From Smittium mucronatum (Eukaryota; Kickxellomycota; Harpellomycetes; Harpellales; Legeriomycetaceae), in assembly GCA_001953115.1 (NCBI GenBank), contig LSSL01001225.1:1-12455 (forward strand): DNA of 12,455 bases, given 5' to 3'. This document shows positions 1-10,584 of this stretch, piece after piece; position 1 is the stretch's first letter, and the number at the start of each line of letters is the position of its first letter. The notes under the pieces were generated by a model. That model made no database searches. It was not told the origin of the DNA and saw only the letters and a list, made by a program, of their open reading frames with translations. The position numbers and the translations under genes were made by a program.

Positions 1-479
1 ACGTGAATATAATATTGTTGATATAAACGCATTTTGTGCTTTATAGATTTCTCTGTGTAAAATTGATATTTTAATATTTTAATATACCTGATTTCTAGCA
101 TATGATCACAGTAGCAACCTAAAATATATTGCGTCTTTTAGAAATTAAAACGATTTAAAACTTAGCTAACTTGTACAAGAATAATTTTATCGGAATGAGG
201 TTTGTAGCTATTTCAAAATTTTCTTTTAAATTTGCTTTCTAAAAAAGTAGACTTTTTTTCGCATGAGCATATATTTTTTAAAAAAGTAGCATTTCATGAT
301 TTAACTCAGGACCTTTTTTTGAGGAAAAAAATATTAGTTATACTAATAAATTGTTGTTGGTTCGGTGAAAACAAAAGTGGTTACTTAATTTAATAAATTA
401 AACCCCCATAATGTTTAAATTACATAGCCTAATTTAACTATTTTATTATATTATAAGGTTAATTAAAATAAAAAATCTT
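1..479. other. AT-rich 3' flank of SCC2, no recognisable gene
   Basis: No convincing coding exon or RNA gene is visible on either strand. The stretch is dominated by A and T runs. A 10-bp direct repeat, aaaaaagtag, occurs at 241-250 and 280-289. The part nearest 480 is expected to hold the SCC2 3' UTR and its polyadenylation signals. Confidence 0.6.
442..447 (-). promoter_or_regulatory. Candidate poly(A) signal of SCC2
   Basis: The minus strand reads AATAAA about 33 nt past the SCC2 TAG stop (480-482), a sensible distance for a hexamer. The sequence is so AT-rich that chance AATAAA copies are expected, so position is the main support. Confidence 0.4.
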
Positions 480-3400
480 CTAAAAGTAAAGGGGGTTATA
501 TACACTGGTAGAGTCTGATAAAAGTTGTGTGTATAACAATCTTTGTTTAGAGTAGTCATCATCACTAATCATTTCCTTTAAAGCGAATGGCCATGCTTTC
601 CAACATGGCACTATCAAATCACCATATTCTGAGTAGTGGTCCAAACTATGTATAGTTTGTGACTCATGACTATATCCGAACATGGTCCAGTGATCCACCA
701 ATGATAATTGTAGATTGCAATTAGCTTTATCTCTGTTTGGACTTGCACCTCTCTTTGAAAAAGAATTGCATTTGTGCTCAGAAATTTTGTAAATAGACTT
801 CAGACTCTCTCTTAATATCACAAGAATTCCGACTGAAACTGAAAGTATAGTGTCTGATTTTAAAGACGTCGAAAAAATCTCTGATTCATCAATATTTTTT
901 ACCTTGTTTCTGAGGGGATTTAAAGATTCGAACCTGTGTAATAAGCTTACGCCTATATTTGAAGTAATATGTGAGATCTCTTTGGCTATAATCAGAATCT
1001 CTTCAACATTAGATTGCTGAAATGTGGCAAGATTCTCAGCCAAATACCTGATAAATGGAACCGTTCGATTGTACAGATTAGATAATTCGGTCTTTTTGTC
1101 TTTTAAGTTGACTAAGGTTCCCGGACTATCAGCTTCATAATCTTCTGTTTTTTGGGTTAAACATTCTTGATCATCTAGTTCATCAAAAAAAATTTCTAAG
1201 CCGTTTGTTTCAGTATAATTGTAATCGCAGTCAGAGTTGATGTCCAATGTGGATTTGATAATTGAAAAAGTATTTGAGATAAATGTCAGTTGAGAGGTTT
1301 TTTTTGCAGTTACTGTGTCATATAATGGTTGCAAAACAGCTTCTAAATTCGATTCGTTATCTTGCCAGTCTTTCTTCAAACAATATCCAACAACAGAAGA
1401 GTGGTTAGAATCACAAACCTCTAATTGTTTTTCGTATGCCAATTTAATCCCTTCAGAATCCAAAGAGTGGATAAAGGAATCATATTTAATGCTCAAGTCA
1501 AGATGTATTTTTGAGGCTGTTTTTCTTAATGGCGAATTTGGTAAAGATTCGATACTTATTAAAACTGGTATACACTAATTAATAAATAGAATTCAATGTT
1601 ATATATATTTGCAAACGCTAGGAATATTATCGAATATGATTACCTTTAATGGGTGAGCAAGACCTTGGGTAAGTATTAATGACAGTATCTCGAATCCAAC
1701 ATCATCATTGGAATTATATTTTGATAGGTTTACAGTTTCTATTATATTTTCCAGATATGTCTGAATTAGCGAAGCTGACATCCCATTATCATTGCTTAAA
1801 CTATAACCCACTAATGAATCTACTTCATCAATTACACTTTCCTTTGGGTGGGAATCAGGTTTCTTTGAAGGTTGAAACAATTCAAGTCTCAGAAAATTAA
1901 TAAAGTTTTTTAATAGTTGTCTTTTTAAAATGATTTCAGGCTCTTTAAAAGTGGAATCATACAAAATTTTAACAGATTCTGTCATCATAAACTCTGGATA
2001 TGACATTTGTATTTGACCTAAAAATAAAAACGTGTAAGTCATTTTAAGAACTGTAAAACGAAAAAAAAAATAACAATAATACCTATCATTTGTAAGGCTG
2101 TGGTTCTAACTGACAAAGGTTGGTCATGACCAGTAAAAAATAGTGTTAAATCTAAAGCGAAATTGGAGAGATCCATGCCATAAATAAGGGAATCAATTTC
2201 TTGAAAGTAGTTCTTTTGGGAACTGAGGTAATTTTTGAAAGGGAAATTCCGAACTAACAGATTGATTAGCATCAACAAACGGATGGTTTCCTTTATGTAA
2301 AGACGACTTTCCTCCTTTTTTTCAAAAACTTCCTTGTTTTTAAGAAGGCGTTTTATGCAGAATGAAGCAAGTCTAGAAATTAATTGGTAATTGCGAGTCT
2401 TGTAGATAATTAGTTTACAAAGACAGGGAACAGCGACTTTTATTATCTATCAATGGTAGAGTTGAGCAGAGTTAGATCATTTATAAGAAAGAAAAAAATA
2501 ATAATAAAAAGTTTTAAAATAATACTGGTTGAGGACCACATTGAAGTATTTTTAACAGCTCTTGCTCAGCTCGGGATAAAAAAACTTTTCCAACTCCAGA
2601 AATAAATCGGAAAGTATTGATGTATATTTTTAAGGTTATGATAATTGACTCGTTTCCATTATCTCTAATGGGTTCAGAAAGATTATATAACAATTGTGGT
2701 ACCAGATTGCCCAAAGATCTAGGAAACACTTCAGATATAACAAGTATCAGTTCAAGATAAGAATTTTCGTACCCTTTTACTTGATACTCAGTCACGTCTT
2801 TTAAATCATCACTTTTGCTTGTTTCAGATTCATTTACCTGTATATTTAATAAAAGATCAAATGCAATATCAGCCATCATTAAGATTCCATCATACCCTTG
2901 GTTGTTTTCAGATATTGCAATATCCTCAGACTGATCATTACAAAGGCATTTTAAGAAAGCTTTTAGGTTTTCTTTCGTTTCTGCATTTTTCCCTTTTCCT
3001 AGAGTTAATGCAGAAGATATCACTCTCACAGAATGTGAAACGTTTTTTTGAATAGCCACAGGCAGTTCTGCATAGTTAACATAGTTCTCATTTGAGTTCA
3101 AACTTGGCTTTTCTGATTGTATTAGAACGTGAGATCTTTCTGAAGAATTGCTTTGGCCATTTTTACAAGAAGAAATCAGTTTTTCAGAAAAATCGTTACT
3201 ATCGTTTTCTTTGGATGCCTCAGAGCTTAAAAGATTTTTTTGATAAGTATTTTTCAGTATTTCCTTCAAAGTTTTAAGGGATAGTTCTCTCACCCCCTTA
3301 TCATCATCTTTGATGCGAGATAGGAGAAGGAAACAAATTTCAACTTGATATTGAAAATCATCTGCTTTGTAATAAATCTCTTTTAAAATCTTTAAAACTT

Positions 3401-6400
3401 TTCTTCTAACAATAGCACCTTTATCAACTGTTCTTGAGCATATAGTTTTAAAATATAGCTTCATAATATCCATATCACTAAAAATGAACTTTCCTAACAT
3501 ATCCATAGCAGCCTCCCTCACTAGAGGGGAGATATCCCGTAATCTCGTTTTAACAACAGGTTTTATTACGTTTAACGCAAGAATCTTTGGATTTTTAGAT
3601 GCGATTGTGCCTAGCGCTTTGAGAGCTTTAGTTCTGACTAAAATATAATTAGATTCAAGAGACAGCTTAACCTTGTCAACCATCTTGTCCAGTAGCTTTA
3701 CGAAAAATAGATTTCCCATCCTTGTTATATCATTAGCGAGTTCAGATTTTTCTGGCACAAGGCCATTTTTGGGGTATAAGTGATTTACCCCATTTATAGG
3801 ATATTTCCCATCAAGCTGATTAAGGTTATCATTTAATCTTCTCTTTAGATGCTCAAACATACCCTCGATTTCGGTTAATTCTTGGCTAATTTTCTTTTTA
3901 GCTTTTTTGGCGTACTTATCTTTGGATGGTATTTGTACTTTTGCCTCTAGAGATAATTAAGATTTATTTCTTTTATTTTTCAAACTAAAAATCAATTAAT
4001 TCAAGAATAATTAATAAGTATATTACCTTCAATGTCATCAAAATCAGAATCATCATCTTTATCACTGCGATAAAGCTTTATTGTTTCGCAGATCCATTCA
4101 GAGATATATAAATAAAATGCACTAAATTTATTCCCCTCCACCAAACTAATTATCTTATTTATATCATTGTAAGACACACTTAGGTTTTCTATGTTTATAT
4201 AACTACCCTTGGTTAGTTTATATTTTCCTTCTAATTCAATTTGAAAATTTAAGATCGAAGCATGGCTTGCTATTACACCCAGGGACTCTATTGCGAGTGT
4301 TTTATAACTTGATTCCGATTTAGGATCACTTAATATTTTGAAAATTTCATCACTGATTAGTCTTAAAAATAGTATTGCAGAAGGCCACTCAATCAAATAC
4401 ATTAATGATATGGAATCTGATATTATTATTTCAGATATGGACCTATATTCCGAATCGAAATATGATGGATTCGGATTTTTTTTCGAATTCCTGCTTGAAA
4501 GAGGCAAGTATAGAAATAAAACCTGAAAATTTAAAAAACCATAATGATATGAAAATAATAAAGAATTTTTACCGATTAAATATGAATTCGATAACTCTTT
4601 TTGATACATCTCTGGAACTCTTGTAAGAAACCAAAAACTAAAATAAAATAAAATTTAAATTAAGATGAAATCAAATGAAAAAAATAATAGTAAAGCGCTA
4701 ACATTGTTTAGATCTTCAGCTTGTGATTGCCTATTTTTGCTTTTAGAATTATTAAGTGAATTGTGAGGGAGATGCTTGATAATGGATGATGATTGGATTA
4801 TTTGAAAAACTAGGAAAGAAATAAAATTTATGCTAACGCCGTTTTGAAGTCTAAATAAGTTGCAAAAAAAAAAAATTATTCCTACTAACAAGTAAAGTTT
4901 AAAAAAAATATTAATTTGGAATACTTTATATGCGCAGAATTTTTACGGGCTTGAAAAATTCTCAATAGTGAAGCCAATATCTCCTCCAAGAGCCAATTTC
5001 TTTGGGATTCATTACATTCATATATCTTTAGGGAATAAAATAAAGAATATTTGAGGCAAAAGAATGATAAAAATCTGAATAAAATATGAATGAACTAACT
5101 GTGCACAAGGTTGATTGAAACTGTTGAAATGAATTTTCAATAAGGTTTGGATTAATCCAAGAAGGTATATATTGGATTAGCAGTTGAGGTATCAAAATAT
5201 AGCTTGTTGTGATGATAGATTTTTCAGACAATAAGTTTAAAATCGATAAATTCGATAACTTAGAAATTGATGACCTTATCAGATTTAGTAAATCTTCAAA
5301 TAAATTTCTATATTAAAAGGTGTATTCAATAAAAAAAATAGTTCATTCGGCTGTAAAAAATATAATAATAAAACTTAGTATATTTTTACCTTGTTTTTGG
5401 ATTATCCTCAAAAAAACCTTGCCTTTTGTTGTTCAAATCTTTAAACCAAAATAAAACCATATAGTCAATGGGAATTTATGTTATTTTACAAAAAAAATTA
5501 AAGTATGAATACCCTCATTAGGATGCAACTCAAATATGACTAGTACTGACTCCGTTTGAATGGAGCTAACAGATTTAACCAAAGAATCAAGGATGATTTC
5601 AGAGCAATTCTATATTAAAAATTTTAGAAAAAATAAATTATAAAAAAAGAAGGCTAATTAGAATATTGATGAGTATATTTTTTTAAAAAAGCTAAATAAA
5701 ATCAAACCTTTTTAGTCAAGTAACCGCCTGAAACTAATTGAAAAATAAATATGGACGATGTGACTGAGCTTATGTTTAAGAAAAGACACTGTTCAACTAT
5801 TGAATTTTGGATATTTTCAGGTACATTTTCATCTTCCATTACTGTTGAGTCATTTTCCATTTTTTTGAAAACATTTCTGAGATAAACAGATTGAGTAGAA
5901 GATGATGATTTGCTGATTATATCAACTAATTGAGTTAGACTTTTTGAGTTTATTTTATCTTGAACTTCTGAAGGTTTTATTTTTTTAAACAAGCTCCACA
6001 ATTTACGGATGGTTTCGTTGGAAATGATGGAAAAATGTAGACCTTCATTTTTTACAGGGATGAAATGATTTTTATAATTTTTTTCTGAAAAACCTTCACA
6101 AGACTCCAAGAAATCCGATTGATTTATAATTTCGGATATCAGGGCTTTTAAAGAATCGATAGCACTGATTGGGTCTATTATGTTTTATAATAATTTTTTA
6201 ACCTTAGTTTTTTGAAATAGTAAAAAATCTGTAAATTATAGAAATTTTTAAAACCTTTAACTCGGCCTGGCGAGTTTAGTTCTAATTCTTGGTTGAAGTT
6301 TTTTCTCTTCTTGGGATCATTAGAGCACTAATTATTACATTTTCAATCACACATTTAAAATGATTTAATATATAATAGGGTTGGAAAACGAATAATTACT

Positions 6401-7486
6401 TCTTTTTTGGGAGATATCGAATTCGATCTTTTTCTTTTTAGAATACCTATAGTTTCTGAAAGAGTGTAAATAGCTAGTAGATATATATTAAATACAATAC
6501 GATATTATGGAATAAGAGTGAATTTTATTAATACCTGAATCGATCTGAGAGGGAAGGCCCAAACCAGTGTGGAAATTATCACCCTAAAAATTCAAAAATT
6601 TATATTTATATTTATATTTATATTTTAATAATGAAAAAAAGAATATGCAAAAGAATTTTATGAGTACAATATTTTCAGCAGAATTTTTTTCGGATAGTGT
6701 ATCAGAAGCTTTCATATCTGGAATAGGGTCAGATCGTTTAGGAGTCTTGGGATTTCCAAACTTTTTTAAATAGGATTCAATTAAGTTTTCTTGAGACTGT
6801 CGCTGCTGGTCTAAAAATCCATAAAAGTTTATATAAAGCTATTTAAAGTTAAACTGAAAATAAAATACCTGTTCTATGGCAGTTTGGGGTATCGTTTTGA
6901 CAAATTATTTTGTGAATTTGACTAGATAATGCATTTTCATTGACACTGGAAGTTTTTGGAGTATTAGGGCGGTAATTAAGTTTTATCTTTCTATTGAGTA
7001 GTATTAAATATCATTTAGACACAATAAAGGGAGTATTGGATAGATTGGATAGATTGGGATAAATATAAATCCAACTGAAAAAATTATTACAGTATATTGT
7101 ATCGAGATTTTCTTTTCATGTATGTCTTTGTAACATCGGAAACCATCTCGACTTTTAGAGCCTCGGGAATATTAATGATTCTTTTCTGAGACTGGAGTTG
7201 GGCTGATTCAGAATCATTTATTGATAATTTCGCTTCGAATCCTTTATCGCCTAGACCTTTTTTTTTTTTTACAATGAGAGTTTGTGAAGAAGATTGGTGA
7301 AGAGAAATTTAAATAATCACGTTTAAAATAAGTGGAAACTTGGAGATAAAGGAATTTAATCAATAATAATAAATGAAAAGAAATATTCATGAAGCGATGG
7401 AACGAACCTATATTCATAGTATCCAAAGACAATAGCGGCAAGTATTGGAGATTCTTGCTGATAATACGTTTGGGATCTTTAGCCAT
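480..7486 (-). CDS. SCC2: Sister chromatid cohesion protein Scc2 / Mis4 / Nipped-B (cohesin loader), 19 exons
   Basis: Scc2, with Scc4/Mau2, loads cohesin onto chromatin and stimulates its ATPase; it acts in the nucleus. Exons, 5' to 3' on the minus strand: 7408-7486, 7091-7250, 6869-6990, 6668-6810, 6535-6583, 6400-6455, 6255-6327, 5708-6174, 5513-5609, 5390-5438, 5100-5307, 4925-5025, 4703-4850, 4573-4637, 4027-4493, 2526-3946, 2083-2446, 1644-2017, 480-1574. They sum to 5538 nt, 1845 aa plus TAG, with all phases compatible. The family call rests on HEAT repeats around aa 865-992 (VRTKALKAL, SPLVREAAMDMLGKF, GAIVRRKVLKILKEI), on the block ending PLSVRTTALQMIG, and on NGMSASLIQTYLEN followed by LTQGLAHPLK, all in the order known from NIPBL/Mis4. 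The N-terminal third is low-complexity, with basic NLS-like clusters KRKR (aa 191-194) and PKKRK (aa 208-212). The ATG at 7486 has a good context (GAAATGG) and an in-frame TGA 18 nt upstream. Exons 1-7 rest only on open frame and phase, so they are less certain than exons 8-19. Exon 2 could start at 7256 and exon 15 at 4490 without a frame change. Total length is somewhat above that of many fungal Scc2 proteins. Confidence 0.93.
4490..4496 (-). other. Tandem (NAGNAG) 3' splice acceptor of SCC2 intron 14
   Basis: The minus strand reads AAGCAG at the start of exon 15. Splicing after AAG or after CAG differs by one codon (one Arg more or less) and keeps the frame with exon 14. The CAG acceptor would normally be preferred; the Scc2 frame holds either way. 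Confidence 0.5.
6601..6624. repeat. Microsatellite (TATATT)x4 in SCC2 intron 4
   Basis: Four perfect tandem copies of the hexamer TATATT lie inside the 84-nt intron between exons 4 and 5. The repeat is close to the acceptor side of the intron and is likely to vary in length between strains. Confidence 0.9.
7038..7055. repeat. Two tandem copies of ggatagatt in SCC2 intron 2
   Basis: The 9-mer ggatagatt is repeated back to back, followed by a partial copy (gggat). On the coding strand this gives a C/T-rich stretch (AATCTATCC units) downstream of the exon 2 donor. It is probably a simple slippage repeat. Confidence 0.85.
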
Positions 7487-8390
7487 TTCGAAATATTCTA
7501 TTCAGACAATTTATTCGGGCTGACACTTTCGAAACTATAAATACATTGAATAAGCTGGGGAAAAAATATTGAATTTATACGTTCAAATTGCTTAACCTGT
7601 CTAATGGAAACCTAATTCCAAAACTGTATAAATTTTCATGTCTATTATAAAATTTTCAAGAATAATTACTAGATCTGACAAGAATTATCATGATTTTATT
7701 GGTTGCATTTGTTGTATTTTAGAGATTTTTCTTGATTTACATAATATGGTTCTTTGAGATTTGGTCAAAAAGTGCATCTAAATCAAGTCGAAATCCCTTG
7801 AAATCTAAAAGTAAAATAATTGCGATTTTATACTCTTTTCAAATATCGGTCTGAAGGGAAGGGGATCAGATTTTATTAAATACACGTTTGCTTTGACACT
7901 ATCTGAATTGACGAAAAACATATAAGTTTACTGGTTTTGTTTTTGCGCGAATTAATGGAAAATAATTAAAAGAAGGGTAAAGAAGTAACCGTTTTAGCAT
8001 AGAAAAAGAGGGGTGTAAAAAGGTTGTCATGTCATTCAAAAAAGAAAATCATCTTCTACACAAAAAAAATAAAAGATCAACGCCAAACTTACATTTTTTG
8101 GATACTAAATAAGGAATATAATCTTAAACTCTATAATTATTTCTCAAAAGAGTCTATTTAAATACAGCATTGATTATTAAGTCTGACATTTCAATTTATC
8201 CTTTTCTTGTTATCAAGTCTCATCTAATAATCTTTGACATAGTTTAGATCTTACCAACTTTACTAAAATAATTATTTAAATTACGAATATTAGATTCAGT
8301 TTGAAATCTTGTGTTTTTACGTATTTCTGACATTCCCCCGATTTTCACTTTCAATCGAATCTGACCTTTAAACTCAAGCAATACTCTTAA

Positions 8391-8409
8391 AATATTCCTT
8401 TGGAATATT
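8391..8409. repeat. Perfect inverted repeat aatattcc-ttt-ggaatatt
   Basis: Two 8-bp arms flank a 3-nt spacer in the spacer region. It could form a small hairpin or bind a dimeric protein. It is too AT-rich to be a strong terminator-type structure, and no function can be assigned. Confidence 0.6.
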
Positions 8410-8589
8410 ATTTGCCGTTTTGAGAAACCTCTGTTAATTCTTGGGGGTTTAAAAATGGTTATCTTTATCAATACATGACACAATTTATTTTTTAATAAGT
8501 GGTCGATACCATTTAATAATGAGGTTATTCGGACCTATAAGAAAAATGGATTCCATTTAGACTTCAAATAGTAATTTAATCATTGGCGG

Positions 8590-8613
8590 AAAAAATAATA
8601 GAAAAAATAATAG
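8590..8613. repeat. 12-bp tandem duplication aaaaaataatag x2
   Basis: Two exact adjacent copies of the 12-mer lie 67-90 bp downstream of the LYS9 stop, in or just beyond its likely 3' UTR. This is probably replication slippage. Confidence 0.85.
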
Positions 8614-8645
8614 TGTTTAATATATAGAAAGTATGAGCCCAACAC

Positions 8646-8651
8646 TTTATT
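8646..8651 (-). promoter_or_regulatory. Candidate poly(A) signal of LYS9
   Basis: The minus strand reads AATAAA about 30 nt past the LYS9 TAA (8680-8682). Position and exact hexamer support it, although the AT-rich background weakens any single-hexamer call. Confidence 0.5.
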
Positions 8652-8679
8652 GATAGTAAATTTTCTACTAAAAAAATAC

Positions 8680-10488
8680 TTAAATCAAAGTTTCTTCAAC
8701 ACAGTAGACACCTTCACCAGCAAGTGTATTCATAATTGGTTCATAAATGTCGGGTGTCAATGGAGCCAAAACACCAGTTCTGGAAATCTTACCATCCAAA
8801 ACCAATTGGGTAGCGATACCGCAAGGAACACCAACAGTTTTGGCCATTGATGTTACACCATCGGGGATTCCGAAGTCAACTAAAGTAGAAGTTTTGGTTA
8901 CCATAGAGCCATCTGCGTTCTCTACCTGGAATTTATGTTGTAAGATGACCAAGTCTCTTTCTCCAGGCCCATACTGCATCAATTCCTCCAAACGGGCACA
9001 TAGAGTATCCAGATAAGTGCCTGCCTTCTTGACTTGGATTTCGTCTGACAGAACTCCCAACCATTTAACACCAGCTAAGATTCTTGAGCGGAGTTCAGCA
9101 TCGTCAGTAACTATCTTCTCGTTGACCTTCTCAAGTAGATCTGAAGAATTGGTTGATGAAGAGTTAAGTAGATTAGCAGTAAGCTGATTCCAGAAAAGAG
9201 GCTCAGTGTTTGAGGCCGAGAGGATCGACTGGTTCTCAGAGTTCAAGAATCCAATATCAACCAAAGCCTTCACAAATTCGGGGAATCCTTGGTAACGGAG
9301 AGTACCACGGAGAATGGTTTGAGCTTCTGGGATGTTGTATCTTTCTTTGTAGCTGGTAGAGTCACGGTTTGGATATCCAACAAGAGCGAATCCTGGGTAA
9401 ATGAATATAGGTTTGGCTGACTTCATAAGTTCTTTTCCTTGAATTTCAACAATCTTTCCGTTCTCCCAATACTTGGCGTTATTCAAAAGAGCTAGAAGGA
9501 CACCTCTAGCAGACCAACTGAATTTGTAGCCCAATGGGTTGTTACTAGCCTCGGGAGCTGGAAGACCACCACAGTATGACAAAAATGAAATGATCTACGA
9601 TTTTATTTTAAAGTTAATGAAATTCCAAAATAATTTTGAAATATATATATATATATATATATAGCTTACTTTTCCTCCCTTAGAATGAACCTCATCAATG
9701 GTTTTCAAAGCATAAAAGTGATCGATTCCTAAAACAAAATGATTATAAATATTTCAAGTTTATTTAAGACCTTTGGATCAATAAAAGCAATGATGGTAAG
9801 TCATACCTGGATCCAAACCAACCTCATTCAAACATATAATACCGGCATCCTTGCATCTAGAAATATTAAATATAAATATAAAAGTGATACTTATCCTTAA
9901 AAATTTAGGAAACTTTGAAGTAGACTTACGCTTGATCGAGTTCCATCATAGCAGGAGATACATAACTGGTGGTGACAACGTGTTTCTTATATTTAATGGC
10001 TGATTTGATGACTTGAGCGTGGAAAGTATATGGAATCAAGCTATTATGGAAATATATATAGGTTAAAAAGAAGAAAAAAAATATCATCAAAAATAATATA
10101 GAAAAATTAAGCTACCTGATTACAACATCGCACTTGGAAATAGCTTCATCAAGCTGAGCTTCATTAGAAACATCAACAGAAGCAGAAAGTACTCCAGGGA
10201 AGGCACTAGCCAACTTTTGAGCCTTTTCTATTCCTCTACAAGCTACAAAATCGGATTTGTAAGTTTGAATTGCAAATTTAGTCACGCCTAGGAATTATAC
10301 GAGTAAAATGAAAATATTAAACTAACCAATTGTGACAACGTTGTTTTTATCTCTAGCGAGATATTCCACGCAGGGTGAGGCAACGAAACCGGAGCCCAAA
10401 AGCAAGATTCTCCTATTGATAAATAGAATTAGTTACAAAAGACAACACGGATGAGGCAACAAATACCAACTTACTTTTGACCTGCCAT
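8680..10488 (-). CDS. LYS9: Saccharopine dehydrogenase (NADP+, L-glutamate-forming), saccharopine reductase, 7 exons
   Basis: The enzyme condenses alpha-aminoadipate semialdehyde with glutamate and reduces the product with NADPH to saccharopine, the penultimate step of fungal lysine synthesis; it is probably cytosolic. Exons, 5' to 3' on the minus strand: 10475-10488 (only 14 nt), 10327-10412, 10116-10242, 9930-10040, 9807-9856, 9670-9728, 8680-9594. They sum to 1362 nt, 453 aa plus TAA, the usual fungal Lys9 length. Landmarks: Rossmann motif GSGFVASP (aa 11-18); ACR after the second strand (aa 34-36), where the Arg is expected near the NADP 2'-phosphate; ISLIPYTFH (75-83); VVTTSYVSPAMMELD (97-111); NEVGLDPGIDH (123-133); YCGGLPAPE (156-164); GYKFSWS (171-177); YPNRDS (223-228); RGTLRYQGFP (245-254). 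The start ATG has A at -3 and G at +4. Codon use is visibly more GC-rich than in SCC2, and five of six 5' splice sites have G at +5, as in a well-expressed gene. I see no break or missing motif. Confidence 0.97.
9641..9663. repeat. (AT)n dinucleotide microsatellite in LYS9 intron 6
   Basis: About eleven AT units occupy the 5' part of the 75-nt intron between LYS9 exons 6 and 7, starting within 10 nt of the GTAAGC donor. The copy number is probably polymorphic and could change donor accessibility, because the tract is self-complementary. Confidence 0.95.
10243..10287 (-). other. In-frame alternative segment at the end of LYS9 intron 2
   Basis: LYS9 intron 2 (10243-10326) contains an upstream acceptor, TTCCTAG, 45 nt before the acceptor chosen here (TTTTGTAG). 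The 45 nt have no stop and the same phase, so using the upstream site would insert 15 residues between VVTI and ACRG. The downstream acceptor is preferred because it restores the compact VVTIACR strand-loop typical of the family. Confidence 0.5.
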
Positions 10489-10584
10489 ATTACTCAATGG
10501 TTTTAGATAATAAAAAAAAGGACTGTATAAGTTTTACAAGTTAATTCAAAAAAAACAAACACAAACTCCAAATTTTGTGAAGGG

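Larger units (their letters stand above)
7487..8679. other. Spacer between SCC2 start and LYS9 stop
   Basis: This should hold the SCC2 promoter and the LYS9 3' UTR. A minus-strand open frame at 8244-8483 (79 codons from a TTG, first ATG near its middle) ends next to a good donor (GTTG|GTAAGA). However, no continuing exon with a matching phase or recognisable protein is visible, and an ORF of this length is expected by chance in DNA this AT-rich. Another short minus-strand frame starts at ATG 8030 and reads about 43 codons; it is also unrecognised. I find no tRNA or snRNA. The only notable CpG-dense motif is GCGCGAA at 7945-7951. Confidence 0.55.

Noticed and set aside
1315..1578. Plus-strand ORF over SCC2 exon 19
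   Set aside because: It is a shadow of the SCC2 C-terminal coding exon; the minus strand carries the conserved frame.
4001..4609. 202-codon minus-strand ORF as an independent gene
   Set aside because: Its right-hand part (above 4493) covers an intron and part of exon 14 in a wrong frame. Only 4027-4493 is SCC2 exon 15, which carries the conserved EWPSAILFLRL-type segment.
5341..5352. TTTACAG acceptor upstream of SCC2 exon 11
   Set aside because: In the phase set by exon 10 this acceptor leads to a TGA stop. The TATAG acceptor at 5308-5310 gives an open, conserved frame.
6175..6254. Extra mini-exon starting after TTTACAG inside SCC2 intron 7
   Set aside because: It would run into a stop, and closing it with a second intron gives a phase that does not fit exon 8.
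7244..7486. 80-codon minus-strand ORF as a separate small protein
   Set aside because: Its first 26 codons are SCC2 exon 1; the rest reads into intron 1. Phase matches exon 2 when a GTTCGT donor at 7407 is used.
8244..8483. 79-codon minus-strand ORF in the spacer, ending near a GTAAGA donor
   Set aside because: It has no recognisable family, starts at TTG, and lacks a convincing partner exon. Two or three ORFs of this length are expected by chance over 12 kb at this base composition.
8747..9016. 89-codon plus-strand ORF
   Set aside because: It lies wholly antisense to the conserved final exon of LYS9 and has no recognisable protein character.
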